Shown: positions 34,100-47,162 of the stretch, in pieces
How positions within the stretch are numbered: position 1 is the stretch's first letter
Layout: every line of letters starts with the position of its first letter
Source: Aaosphaeria pasadenensis
Taxonomy: Eukaryota > Ascomycota > Dothideomycetes > Pleosporales
DNA length: 64,000 bases
Reading direction: 5' to 3'
Assembly (NCBI GenBank): GCA_022813625.1
Contig: JAKLMB010000003.1
Coordinates: 372,001-436,000 of the forward strand
Translations under genes and position numbers: made by a program
Notes under the pieces: model-generated
What the model saw: the letters and a program-made list of their open reading frames with translations, nothing else
Databases searched by the model: none
What the model was told of the DNA's origin: nothing

Positions 34100-37000
34100 C
34101 TACGAACCCCCAGCCTCCCTACTTGTCCCCGCGGCATTGATCTCCCCTCCAATCCCCATCCTATCAATGCCGACCCTCAAATCCTCATCCGTCGCCAAAA
34201 CGTTCATCGCCCACGGCACCAACCCCCCTCCCCTATGCCTAACCACGAACCTCCTCTCCTCACCTCCCCACCGCCCCTTATCCCCCTTCCACCCGGACGA
34301 CGGCTTCCTCGCTCCCGTCCCACTTCTAATCACCCTTTCACCTCCCCACCCACCGCCACCGCCCACATTCCCATCCATACTCGGCGCATTATCCCCCTCC
34401 CCACCACCATCCTCATCACTATCCTCCTCATCCATCCCAAAAGCCCTCGTAATCCTATTCGGATACGCCGGCCCGCGTCCCATCTCCCCCGTCTTCTCCC
34501 AACTCGTCTCGATCGCCCTCGCCACGACGCCCGCACTCGCCCACCCAGTCCTCCTATCGATGTCAACCAGCCTCGTGATCAGCCACTCCCGCTGCGATGC
34601 GTCCGTGTACTGGACGCCCGCAAAGAACAAACTCATCGTGATCTCGATGAGCGCGGCGCCGAGGGCCGGGGTGACGGACGCCTCGGGGAACGTCGGCATC
34701 TGCATCCCCGACGCGATGCGGCCGATGAGGATGGCGTAGGGTTGGGTCGCGGGCGCGCAGACGTTGGCGGCGACCATGGCGGCGGGTGGCATTGTGGGGT
34801 GCGCGCGAAGCAGGAGGATCTGGGAGAGGTTGATGAGGGACCAGAGGATCGAGATGTCGTAGCTTCGGTGAATGAGGGGCGGGCCGAAGGGGGCGCGGTT
34901 TTTGCCTTGCGGGTCTGGAGGGAGGGGGAGAGGGTCAGAGGGGAGGGGTTGGAAGGCGGGCGTTTTGGTAAGGATCATGGCGATCGTGTTGTGTGCTTGT
35001 GCTATGCTGTTCCATTCTTCCATGGCGGATTCCATGGCGGCTGGGAGGTCTGGGAATTGGGAGCTGGGGCTGTTGGGGGTTCGTGGTGAGCTGGAGTTGG
35101 AGGCTTGCTCTGGGTTGGCGTAGGTGGTGGGCAGTGAGGTGTTGGGTCGGGACGGTGCCATGCCGTAGAATCCAGGACCGCCTGGAGGAGATGGTGCTCC
35201 TTTCGGCGGTCCTTGGGATTGTGATGCCTGTGGAGGTGGACCTTGAGATGCTCCTGAGCCAGCTCCCTGTGGTGGTCCGCCGGTCCAGCCTGGAGGTGGG
35301 GGACCTTTCCAGCCTGGCGGCGGCCCCCTACTCTCACCAGGAGGGCCACTGGGAGGAGGGCCTCCAGTCCAACCCGGAGGCGGCGGACCTTTCCAGCCGG
35401 GAGGCGGACCCATTCCTTGCATATGTGGTGGAGGACCCATTGGCGTCGTAGGCGGTCCTCCTGGTCCTGGTGCTTGTCCTGGAGGCTTGCTCATGCCAGG
35501 CATACCGGGCGTGGGGATCCAATGTCCCCCGTTCGCTGTCTGTTGTGCGAGTTTCCGTGCTCGGTCTCGGACCGTGAAGTCGGCGATGCGGCCTATGAGC
35601 AGGATGATGTGATCGTGGGATCCGTAGAGTGCGTCGGCTCGACCAAGGGGAGCTCGTGGAGGACAGTCGGACCATTTGCGGTAATCCATGCTATATATGG
35701 GTCAGCTTCTGTATTATATATAAGGAACAATGGTAAGGCAAGACTTACATCAACGGATTGCCGCTCACGATACTTTGGAACATATCATGCCTGGCATACC
35801 ACCAATACAGATCTTGCATCGTCTCGTAACTACGAAGATCGGGCCTGGATGGAGGACTCCTGGCACCATCATATCCCATGCCAGCATCTTCTTCGAATAC
35901 CCGTCCAAAGTCGTCATAGTTAACCTCTTTCCCAACAATCGTGCTGACGAGTCCGGCATCTGGTATCATAGTGCTCTCCTGGAGTAGCTTCTGCTCGAAC
36001 TGCCTCTGGTCGATCAGCATATTCGGGTTCTGGTTCGGAAACTGCCTCTCCTCGGCCAACTGCGCGGCTCGAATGCGACGTGCCTCCCGGGTAAGGGAAC
36101 GGAAGTCGAGTTCGGAGATCAGTTGTGCGGCGCCGACGAGATGCGTCGACCACTTCACGTGCTCGGCCGTCATGACTTCGTAGAATGCCAACAGCATCGA
36201 TGTAGCCAGTGTGGGAATTGTAAGACGTCTTCTCGGATTGCCGAGAGACCTCCCAAGTCGTTTCAAGGCATAGGCGTAGTGCTTGTAAGACGGCGTCACA
36301 GAAGCTCGTTGAAGCTTCGCGATGTGCAGACTTGCCAGTGCGAGCATGGCATGGAGTAGCCCCTGGTTGTTCAGTGCCTTCAGCGGCAGGGTGTAAGTCC
36401 AGAGACTTTGCTGTGACGGCGGTACAGGTCCTTCGAATATGGACGTGGGATTCCGCGGGTTCCGCTCGTAGATCGACAGACTCGGTCCCGTTACGTGGAT
36501 GAAGTGGGCAAACACTCTCGCCGTCTTTGGGTTCTTGAGAGGGTTTGCCACGTATTCGGCTCGGTACGTAGTGAGGATGCCTTCGTAGATGAAGGCGTTG
36601 TAGCTTCGGACGGTGAGGTCGCTCGTGCTCTCGCCCTGGATGCGGTGGATGAGACTGAAGTCTTGGCTCAGCATCACGGCGTCGTCGCTCTTGTCATCCC
36701 GGTCGAGCATCTCTTCGTCGGACTGTACGTCGTAGTAGTCGTCGTCTTCGTTCTCGACGGCCGCTTCGTAGAGGACCTGGGTCGGGCTAACGTGGTCGTC
36801 GCCGCCGAATCCCGAAAGTAGCATTGCAGGTTCAATCCCTGAAGGTGCGGTATCATGCTGGTCTAAAGGTAAGAATGATATGTTAGCATCATCTCCAATC
36901 TTATAGTACAGACATGTTTGCATCACTATTTACACGAGAGGCTTTCAGACAGCACGACGCTTGCTGCTTGGGACATGCAGATTTGGGGGGAGGAAGGACA

Positions 37001-38203
37001 GGCACGATAGGCCAGGGGACATTATTATGATGAAGAACATGCAAGAGGCTGAAGTTGAATACGCACAACTCGCTTAACAGACAGCCAACAGGAAGAAGAA
37101 TCCCCTTTTCTATTTCGAAAAGGTTCTTTACGGATTTTAAATGAGGACGTAATTGTAATAAACTAAACTCGGGACATACCAAGGACTGGAGCGCTATGAG
37201 GCATATACTTTACATCAAAATGAACATCATGATGGGGTATCTGAACAGGTTGGAAAGAAGATTGCGAAACTGCATGTGCCAAAGCCGGCGACGGGGCATA
37301 CGAGCCTCCCAGACTGAAATAGATAGGACTCTGCAGCGGTGGCTGTTGCTGCTGGTATGAAGATTGCTCGTCGATATGACTCAGACTCGACCGAGGATCG
37401 GAGAACTGCGTGTATCCTCCTGTCGGTGAGGGAGTGGCGGAATGGGTGGTGTAGTAGGGATGTGGTTGCGAGAGACCTGCCGACGATGGTGGCTGTTGAT
37501 ACACACCCTGATCTGACGATGTAATGGGTGATGTGTCGACTTGTGAATAAGGTGGCACGAAGCCCGCGCCTCCCTCTTGAGCGTACTGCCCTGGCATGTT
37601 GGGATGCACGGGAGACGTCTGTGACGAAAAGTAGGAAGCGCTCGTAGGAGTGGGAAGCTGGTGATGGGGTGAGTGAAGTCCCTGCTGATGATGAGGAGAC
37701 TGGAGTGGTTGCTGATAGTTCGCATCTTGTGGATAAGGCTGAGGCCCGCCCACAAGCACTGTCTGCGTATCTATCTGCTGAAGTCCCGGAACTTGAGTTT
37801 CGATGTTCGAGAAGTCGTATTGTGTCGGTCGTGGTTGTATAGTCGACAGTACAGAATCTTGTGAGTGTGCGGTGGGTTGCTGGCCCCGAAATGATGCTCT
37901 CGAACCCGGGAGCATGGAGTTGTGATATTGCAGTGTGCTCACCACACCTGGATGATTTGGCCAGTCCCCAATCGGAGGCTTGAAGACAACTCGTTGGTTG
38001 TACCCCTCGCACTGACGTTTGGACTTGATGCAGTTGGCACAAGTAGGTCTCTCTTCTCCGCACTTTATGCGTCGCTTTCGACAGGTTAGACAACCGGTCT
38101 TGGTCCTCTTCCTCATCTTGGGGTTGGTCGCGGGATTCCCACTTCCGCCTGGTGACACATCACCAGTGTTGCTGGAAGGAGCATCGGCCTGTGTAGGTGA
38201 CAT
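34100..38203 (-). CDS. Zn2Cys6 transcription factor with fungal-specific regulatory domain
   Basis: Three exons on the minus strand: 37180-38203, 35749-36862 and 34100-35690, introns 317 and 58 bp, 1,242 residues. Binuclear cluster at 38-65 with spacing C-x2-C-x6-C-x6-C-x2-C-x6-C (CLTCRKRRIKC...CANCIKSKRQC). It is followed by EGYNQRVVFKPPIGDWPNHPG, a Gln/Pro/Ser-rich region and, in exon 2, a helical fungal-specific TF domain (for example HAMLALASLHIAKL, HYAYALKRLG). That domain resumes in exon 3 after a Pro/Gly-rich insertion with two copies of a PPPGWKGPPPPGWTGGPP unit. Junctions read VL|DQHD and NPL|IMDYRKW in frame. Known class role: sequence-specific regulator. The target is unknown to me. 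The first intron is unusually long for this window. Upstream lies 9 kb without genes. Confidence 0.88.
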
Positions 38204-39254
38204 CTCTGGACAACGTGAGGCCGAAACCCAGTATGATGGAACCTTTAGGTATCCTGGGGGGTTCGATAGAAGGGAAAGGAATGCTCAGATGTAAACCAGG
38301 ATGCTGGGACGCCTGGTGTAAATACCAAGGAGCAAATGGTAGTACCTTGGCCTATGCTTAAGAGACGCAACACTAGGAGGAATGAAAGCAAGATCTCCGG
38401 GTTTACGTGGGCACGACAGTCCCGAGGGGGGTAAGCGGCCGCTAGAGAATGGGCGATCCACAGGTGGTGGTGAATGTGGGCGGGGCGACAACGGTCAAGC
38501 TGTCAAAGTTTGGCGGCAAAGCTAAATGAATAGATCAAAGGTTAAGTGTTTCTGCCTGGCAATGGAGCAGCCAGGCATATATAGTTTAAGTAGTGGAGGT
38601 ATTGCAAAGTAGGTACTGGGATGTCGGATTGGGACTGAAATGCCCCGGGAGCAAGAATAGCGTGAGGCTCTGGGATTGTAGACTTCCCGTAGCCTGGGGC
38701 GCAGGATGAGATATACGAAAGAGAAGGGAGGCACGCACCATACGGCAGTGGATAGCTGCAGCACCAAATTAGAAGACGGACGAGGCGCCGTCGACGAACA
38801 GGCTGCTAAGACGGGTAGGGTCTCTCTCTCTGGAGAATTGATTCCACACACGCACACCTTCCTCTCAGCAGAGTCCAGCAGGCAATCGCCGAATGGGCTG
38901 GACAGGTTTCAAAGGTCTAGAACAGGAAATGAGTGTTATCCTCTTTAGGAGAGGAGGGGCGAACGGGGGGGAATGATGAGGTTTGGGGGTGTGTGAAGAA
39001 CGATAAGCAATTGGTTTTTGTTGCAGATGCAGTGGGGAAGATGGAGAGGGCATAGACAAAAAGCAGCAGTGATGCTATAGGGCAAGCATGCGTCGAGGTT
39101 CAATTGAGATGTGCGCCATGGACCAGGGCATAGGAAAGGCGGACGCTTGGACAAGAGAATAAGACTGGGCACAAGGGAAGGGCCAGCGCAAAGATGCCGG
39201 CACGGAATTGGTGCACGCAGGAGGAGGGGGTCGGAAAAGAGTAGAGTAAGAGGG

Positions 39255-39345
39255 AGGAGAGAGTGAGTGTGTGTGTGTGAGGAAGAGATTGTGTGTGCGT
39301 GTAAAGAAAAAGTGTGTGTGTGTGTGAGTTGGTATGTGTGTGACG
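39255..39345. repeat. Interrupted (GT)n/(GA)n microsatellite
   Basis: Read directly: several GTGTGTGTGTG runs interrupted by AGGAAGAGATT and AAAGAAAAA blocks, in the far upstream region of the Zn2Cys6 gene. Confidence 0.9.
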
Positions 39346-42300
39346 AAATGGTCGGTGCCGTGATCATGAAATGCTCCCGTTACGGTATCTAAGGTGTACG
39401 TCTAGTAACTACCTAGGTACTCGTAGGTTAACGGAGCATAGTACAGACAGTACCTAGTGGTTTTTGGACTTGTGGTCTGTGGTTTGTGGTCCAGTTGGCG
39501 TCTGTGGGTTACTATGTACGAGGTACAGTTGAACCCCTGGGATCGCTGGGCGAGCGGGCTAAGTGGAGGGATTGTACTTCTATTACGGAATTTACGACCG
39601 GGGTTCCTTAATCTACCCAGAATAGCACGGGCGGGCGACTACCAACATCCCATCAAGGGTTTTCTTTGGGATGTTTATGGCAGTTGAGATGGCGATGAAG
39701 AAATAAGTGGGTAGGCTTGGAAGAAGAGAAAAGAGCAGAAACAGAGAAAAGCCTAGTTTCTTTGATAGCGGCAGTGGCAGCGGCATCGCCGGGTTCGGCG
39801 GCGAGTCTGGACTTGAACGACCGTCCGAATAACCTTTGGACACGGCTATTACTCATTGAATACTTTCTCTTCGACTTAAAACTTACGAGTATGACATGGC
39901 ACGATTTGCGTGTCATGGTTGTGCTCTGGTAGCAAAACATGACTCTTCATTTTCTAATCACCAAATCTCCAAGGTCTCAGATCTCCTGTATTGTCTCCCC
40001 CTCTTCACCACCCTGGAGAAATGGTCAAGGAAATGATGTAGTGATTCAGATCTGGACATCACAACCATAGATAGTGTGCCTCGTGCACGACGCGACCAAG
40101 ATTGACAGGGCGCTCAGCTGTGTTGCGTATTATTGTATTGCATACTGCGTGCCATCGGCTTCTGGGTCGTTCGTCTCCCCACTTCATCATTGCGAAGACC
40201 CCTCGATTTAGAAGCATAGCATGCACCCAGGTCCAGAGAGGGAGAGGCACCGGACGAATCCATGCCTATCCCGAGGTTCAACTTGCAGGACGATGATGGT
40301 GCCCATCATTTGCCATCCTCAGAACACATCACTCGCCCTCTCTGGACCAGGGAATTTGCATCGCTTAGAGGTCAATGATGCTGAATCTTGTGCACCTCGC
40401 CGTCCATTGAACCCGTCACCTCAGCCATGGGTCTTCTGACTGGCTGCAGCAACGACAGATTTAGAGGGTCCGCTACGTCGTTGTGGCCTGAGAAATGCTC
40501 CGTTAGACCTTCGCCCATCGTCTCCGCATCTCAGCGTCCGATGACTTGGCTCCCAACTCCAATAAAGAGAGAATCTGTAAGAGGCATGGCTGGATCGAGG
40601 CGTGGCGTCCTCTTTACCTGGCGCACCATCCCTCCCAAGCTGGAATAGACTGGCACGTACCAGCATCGACTGGGACGGACTGGGAGCGGACTGGGACATA
40701 GGGAGCTGTACTGGGAATGACGGGGAGCTACTGGACAAGCTTAATGGGCACCCGCATCCATCCCATGCCCACCAACCCGTCGTGCCGGGTAGCCATGTGC
40801 CTCATCCTACCTTTCAGCACCTGTCGTTCCTATCGCGCCCAGGGGAGTTTCCCACCGAGAGAGCGCTGTTTAAACTCATCAAGGGCGTCTTGCCGGTCCG
40901 TGGATCGAGCAATTGCAGAATCGGCCGGGTGGCTGCCCAACATTGAGCTGGAAAAATAAATAAAGTGTGGCACCGCACTGGGCAGGGTTGCAAAGCAAAG
41001 CTTTTCGGGCGACACTGTGGTGCCCTATACTCGTTCTGTGCTCTCTTCAAGACATAGGTACTGTAAGTGGCGGTTTGTTGTCTGTAGTTTGTAGCCTGTA
41101 GTCTGTAGTCGTTTGTATGTACGTCTCTGCTGCTCCCAGCACAACAGCTTATCCGCATTCCCCCCTTTCCCCCTCCGCCATTACGAGAATCCTGATATGA
41201 TTTGCGGCTAGGTTGCGCGTGGACCTGGTTGCTGGGGCCATGGGCTCATTTGATCCTCCACGCCCGCCGATATCTATTATGACATCTTTAAACCCATAAA
41301 TCAGTGGCCGGCGGCTGAAGGACCTGCGCTTGGCCCATAAAGTCCGTATAGACTGCCTACCGGTGTAGTGTAGGGTATAGGTTGTGCGACCTCTGGAGCT
41401 GTATACAAGTCCATGTATGCGGACCTGCAGCGCCATCTGCACGCGACGGCCGCTCTGTCGGCGCTTTCGACGAGGATTATGAAAGCTATTATTGCACACT
41501 CGTGCAGTCGGCGAGTACCTAGGCGTGTCTACACCTTGCAAGCCAAACCGTACGGTGCGCGGGCGCGTTGTTGCTGCTCTGCACCGAACCGAGGGGTTGC
41601 AAGCCCACGCGATGTAGATCGTGCGGAAACCTGTGGGCCGTGGCCCGACAGACGCAAACGACGGCTACTCACTGTTGGACCGCTGCCTCTTTCATCATCA
41701 CCGGTTTTCCCATCCACGCTATCCTGGCATCCCTCCCCTCTTCTCTCTCTCCCTCTCTCAACTTTTGCCCAATCTATTCACGACGTCCCGCCCTTGTCCT
41801 TTGTTGATACGGGGGCGCCAGACCACTATCGTACTCTGCTGGGGTCGACAGCAGCCACAAACTCATGTCATCAGCCTCACTTACGGATTTCATGCACCTG
41901 TGTATGCTGATATCACGAAGTGCCGCCTGTATACACGTCCAGGTGACGGGCTCTGATCTGCCTTCGTACGCATGCACCGCACGGCACAATCCACAGGACA
42001 TTCCCCATCGAACGATGTTCGCAGGAAGAAGCTTGATGGTCCAGCTTCAAACTAGATGTGCTCACCTAGACATTCAATATCAAACTAATGCACGTATACC
42101 GGATACGTACCCCATGGATTGTTTGCACGTGGCTAGGCCTAACAAGCCAGAATGGATGTGAGAGCCTCTTTCCGACGGACTTTGTGCACAAGCCCATATG
42201 CGGTTGCGCCTTACTGCTCAAGTGCACACCGGTATTGATAAAATGTAATCACCATTTCAACCGTTGCAAGCCCGTATCCGAGGCATGGGACTTCGGCCCA

Positions 42301-45300
42301 TTTCTCGAGGGGCCCGCCAAGAAACGTGGTACATACTGCACTATGTACATCTTTCGTGTTGGATCTAAAATAGTATCATGGTGCAGGGTGCTGTGTTGTC
42401 TGCCGGCTACTTGCGTGATTACCGATTCGGGCATTCGATTGTTTATCACAAATCAGCTCTTGGTAAATTATACTGTCGTGTCAGCTAGTTATCACTCTTC
42501 ACATCTTTGTATCGAGGTACCCCTTTCGGTTTGGTGTGGTACACTCAGACCTGTATCACAAAGCATACAAAGTCACGTCCGACAGCTGGTCGGCAACTCC
42601 CGAACACGAGGGATTGGTTCGACGAGAAGATTGGCATATGTCCCCATTGAAGAGGTTCTGCTTTGCCTGCATTTCTTTTCCAGCCTCGATGTGATCAATT
42701 AAGCCACCGGTGAGGTGCTGCCTTGCCCAATCTGTGATGTCAAAGGACGGGGAAACTTCCTCGTTCGAGTGGAATGCGGCCCCACAAAGCCCCGTTTCTT
42801 GCATCGCTCCGGAAAGCGGTCTCGTTCATCGCTCACGAGCGTGCGGAAACAACAACGTGCCCGAAGGATAGATTTGCTTCACTGGGTGTAGTGTCAAAAA
42901 GGACTTGGGACAGGGTGATCAACTCCACAGAGCCCACACGGACAATGGGTAGGCTGCAATCATGGAGATGAAATCTGTCAGGGGTCCAACTTGTCGGTGC
43001 TCCACAACGCCTCTTTGCGCCCTATGGAGTGGCTCAGTGGCGTAGGAGCGAAACTCCTCCCAGCTGGAAATCCTCGCCAGGCGCCGCGCGCCCGCACCCA
43101 CCACCATATGGCAACACCATGACTGGAACGTGCTATGATGTACGGCCAGTCGAACTGCCTGAGTGGGGGAGGATGAACCTGGAAGGTAAAGACTGCCTTC
43201 TGTATGGCCGGCGACCAGTGAATTTCATGGGCCGTTTCGACGCTTCAACCCGACCCGACAGAGGAGAGGCCATCGAACCACCACTTCATGAAGTCGATCG
43301 CTAGCGAGGCGACCGTTCTCGGGATAAGGGCCATGTCATTGAATGAGGTTGAGAGAAAGCCTGGAGCTTCTTTAGTCTTTACCCTCCCAGGTCCCTTCCC
43401 GTGTATAACGGCTAGTCAGTGCGTGCAGCGTGTCCCAGCTCAGTTAGCAATCTGGTCGGTGCGGTGGATTCGCATGGATCTGTGTGGATTTGTGGGCGGG
43501 ATCAACTGGGATCAACTGGGATGCGATGAGAGCGATGAACGAGGACGAGATCAGTCTATGCCCGCGAAGGTTAGTAACGCGAAACTAGGCAAGATACAGA
43601 TCCCCATCACGTGACCATCCTGCAATATCGCGATTAGTTGGACAGCGAGTGTCCGAGGATGATTGTTGAAAACTTTCACGGAGCAAAGGAAAGGAAAAAA
43701 AGGGGGGACGGCAGGGACTGCACGACTGCCCTTCTCCCACTCGGTTGCGTATCTACTGTGGGCCTCATTTTTACATGTCTAGGAGAAAATCTTGCAAAGC
43801 AATTGCCGTGTTGATAGTAATCAAGTAAAGCTTCATCATCTTCACAGTATGACATCTTTCAACTTTCATACTAGTGCGTAGATAAACAAAACAATCTGGA
43901 CTCGGTTCGGAGCCTATCTCCGACGGTCCGTCACGAACTATTACAGCCACATCAAGGCCCTACATCTGCACCATCAGAAAGGCCATCGTGAGGTCAGGGT
44001 CCGATTGTGGGACGGTGGCTTCACGGTGGCTTGTACCGTACGGCCGCAACAGGAGTTGGAGATTTTTGAAATGAAGTATTACGATATAGAATATCTTAGC
44101 TTGATGAACCATTGTTTCTCCTGCGCCAAAAAGCTCGTTTTGATCATTTTCTGCCTCAGTGTGTGTCAAAAGACCGTAAACATATCAAACCATCAAACAT
44201 CGTGGAGCAGGAACATCAACCATATCGTAGTGGGGCCATGCATGTAAGAAACGGAAACATGGCCACAGCATGAGGCAACCTACCTAATGCAATGCGTGGG
44301 GAAGCCCGAGCCAGCATCCATCCTCCTGGCCACATGGTAGATGACGGGTGACGTGCCTGTAGGTCGATGAATGGGACAGAAACAAGCCAACACAGATACG
44401 AACTCATCGGATTTCAAAAACCACACTATCGTCCATAGTGCAACGCCCATGACCTCGCCGACTTGAATTCCCCTGGGAGTCCGCAGTAGCTTCAGTCGAT
44501 AACTTGACGGTACAGACTTGGTGCCGCACTCTTGGGAGTGGCTTTTGCTATTGCCACCATTGTACTGTAGCTCTGACAACGAAGAACAAGCAAAGAAACC
44601 AAATAAACAACAGCACTCACAAGTTATCCAAAGCGATCATATCGCCAGCCTCCAACTGCTCCAACTGTTTCGATTCTCCATAGAAGACAGCAACCAGCAC
44701 CATCACCCTCCTTGCATATAAAACTCGAATTCACCCTCATCCATACCCCTAATTCAAGCGGCCCTCTCCCCCGGCGCCCCATATACTATTTTCGCCATCG
44801 AAGGAGTTACATCCCTTCTGCGACTCACTCCTCCCTCCCCTACCCTGACCCCATCGCGTCCGTCCCCCCGGTGTCGATCAGCCGCCGCACGAAGGATTGC
44901 CTTTGCTTACAAGTATGACTGTTTCGGGAAGGTAGGAACTTACAAACATATCGATTGGAGGGGTTTCCATAGTTTGTGGAGATCAGATGTGATGGCATGG
45001 ATTGGAGATCTTACTACACAATATGTAGATCTCGCATTCGGTAGCGGACAATGCTGTGCTGTGTTGGATTCATTCGATGTAGGGCGACAAGATGTGTGTA
45101 CAAAAAGTAATAGCAATCGATAGTATATATGTACGGAAAAGGCGTCTATGACAGCATGATCTCATGGTACGACATTGGACGGGTGGAGCATAGCACGGCC
45201 ACTTAACCATCCACAAAACGTGGCGCTCAAACATAGCCCGTCCCTTCTTCCCTCTATTCCCACATCTCCATCTCCACCAACACAATCCAAGCTAATGTGC

Positions 45301-46533
45301 TGTGCCCAAGAAAGACAAGACAAGACCTTATTTTCCGACGTAATTCCCATTAAATTCCGCAAATCAAAAGCAAGAGCGAGGGTAAAAAGGCACTTTAATG
45401 CAGGGAGCTGCATAGGGTCTGACCTGCCGGCCTTTGTCGAACAAGAGCCTTTTTTTTCGCTTGATATTGCCCGATTCCGCTTAACATCGTCATGTATGTG
45501 TATGGAGGGGAGGCTAATATATGGGTATACGCGGGTCGGTGCATATATGCGGACACCCTGGACAATTTGTGCCGGGGCCGTATCATGTTGACTACACTTG
45601 TATGTATGTTGCTGCCCGTGATGAACGTTCTGAAGATTGGGGGCCATGTTGGAACGGTGGTAGAGATTGCGCATATCGTGATGATCGCCGTTCAATCCAA
45701 AACATGATCTAAGCCGTCGGGAATGAGCGTTGGAGACTTGTAGACGGCACTTAGTTCCGTTCTAAAATTGGATTGCAGTTGTTGTTATCAGTCGATCTTT
45801 TCTAGTACCATATTGAACATGCTTGCGATTCCATTTCCTATCAACGCTCAACTTCAACCCCCGTATCCTGAAAATGATGGATGAAATGTATTCATACTGC
45901 CTCATGCATTAGTTCTATACCCAACGTCATTTTTACACAATATTCTAGCTGTTCCCAAATTCTATATGTGTCGACAAATGCCATCTCACTTCAAGATTCC
46001 AACCTTGCATTTCGGAGTCTTAGAAAATCGTGAATTCCAACTCTTCTAATATGTATACAGATGTAATATTCATGCTCAAGCTTTTACCATAATATTCAAC
46101 AATCCATGAGTAGAAGTCATCTGTTTACAAGTAACCAGTATAATTACCTCAACATCCCTCTCCTATATCAACCCGAAAGCCGCCCCTGTGACACTTCCAT
46201 GTAGGTCCACTGTGACAACTACCATCACTTCAAAATATCTACCCACTTCCAACTACCTATCCCTAACCTACTTAATACACCTCCCCGGTACTTACAACAT
46301 CCTTCGCCAGTGAACATGTCCATCAACCATTACACCCTGACTCCTTCCCTGAAAGTCATGAAAACCTGTCACGAAAAAAGCCTTGTGATATTTTTATATA
46401 GGATTAGTAAAAGGAATAACAGAAAGTAAAAAGAAATAGTAAGAAGAAACATCCGACCTCGTGCACCAACCACAGAAACCGCGAGTCTGGCATGCACTCA
46501 AAACTATCTGTTGGTTGAACTCTATGGAAATCG

Positions 46534-46893
46534 TCACCTAGATTTCTCGAAGGTATCGAAGTCTAGGATTGGGGGATATGTTACATCCCCACCCGACGTC
46601 CCTTTGCTAGTGCATGATTCGGATTGAGCATCCCATCGCCGAGAAGTGTTTCTCCCCGGGAAGGTGACGAAGGGCGTGTTGTTTTCATTCCCTGTCATGT
46701 TCCGGAGCACAAATGTCCTGACCCCTTCTCGTGCAGGGCTTGTATGAGGGTAAAAAGATCCATATGCTATAACACCCAATACGGCGTAAGGTTCATGGTA
46801 TAATGTGAAAACGATACAAAGTGGGATAGATGACTCTATATTTGCCAGAGCAGAAACGGCTCCCTTGAAAAGAACTACATACACCGGGGCCAT
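46534..46893 (-). CDS. Doubtful small ORF downstream of MTR10
   Basis: 119 codons from an ATG, with a mildly hydrophobic N-terminal third and Asn-Xaa-Thr/Ser motifs. I recognise no family and see no splice partner. It lies 270 bp beyond the MTR10 stop on the same strand and may simply be read-through 3' sequence. Listed only because it is the best ORF in the gene-poor region. Confidence 0.12.
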   Translation of the reverse strand: MAPVYVVLFKGAVSALANIESSIPLCIVFTLYHEPYAVLGVIAYGSFYPHTSPAREGVRTFVLRNMTGNENNTPFVTFPGRNTSRRWDAQSESCTSKGTSGGDVTYPPILDFDTFEKSR

Positions 46894-47162
46894 GCTGCAG
46901 GCTAACTGCTCGGGGGGAATAAGAAGGGAAAATTTGTATATGAAAGGGAATTCCTATCAACGGAGAAGATTAAAGACCCTTCCTCCGTTGTCAAAAATGG
47001 CGTTCGAACCGAAAATATTATGCATTTCCCCCTTATACGGTGCAAATGTAGGCCTGTTCACCCCTCCTGACTTTTCTGCAAACTCGCCGCCGCGCCTGAA
47101 TCATCTACCAATACAATGCCACATACACTTTTTCGAAGTTCCTGCTCCCGATACAAGAGCGC

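Larger units (their letters stand above)
38204..47162. other. 9 kb gene-poor region upstream of the transcription factor
   Basis: The longest gene-free stretch of the window. All ORFs are short or GTG/TTG-started and lack motifs or spliceable partners. It holds (GT)n/(GA)n runs at about 39255-39345, imperfect tandem GACTGGGA-type units (about 40645-40735), GTCTGTAGT-type units (about 41065-41115) and a GGGATCAACT doublet (about 43495-43525). The part 45700-46500 is AT-rich. Part of it must be the promoter of the Zn2Cys6 gene, which points away. Non-coding transcripts cannot be judged from sequence. Confidence 0.5.

Noticed and set aside
34235..35089. 284-codon plus-strand ORF
   Set aside because: Antisense to exon 3 of the Zn2Cys6 factor in GC-rich DNA; composition is low-complexity Pro/Arg, no motif.
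37227..38093. 288-codon minus-strand ORF
   Set aside because: Out-of-frame shadow of the first exon of the Zn2Cys6 gene, which has the intact cysteine cluster in the other frame.
42088..42702. 204-codon plus-strand ORF in the gene-poor region
   Set aside because: ATG start but Cys/His/Trp-rich random-looking composition, no recognisable domain, no neighbouring exons.
45162..45695. 177-codon minus-strand ORF
   Set aside because: No domain or signal features and overlaps equally long plus-strand ORFs; treated as chance.
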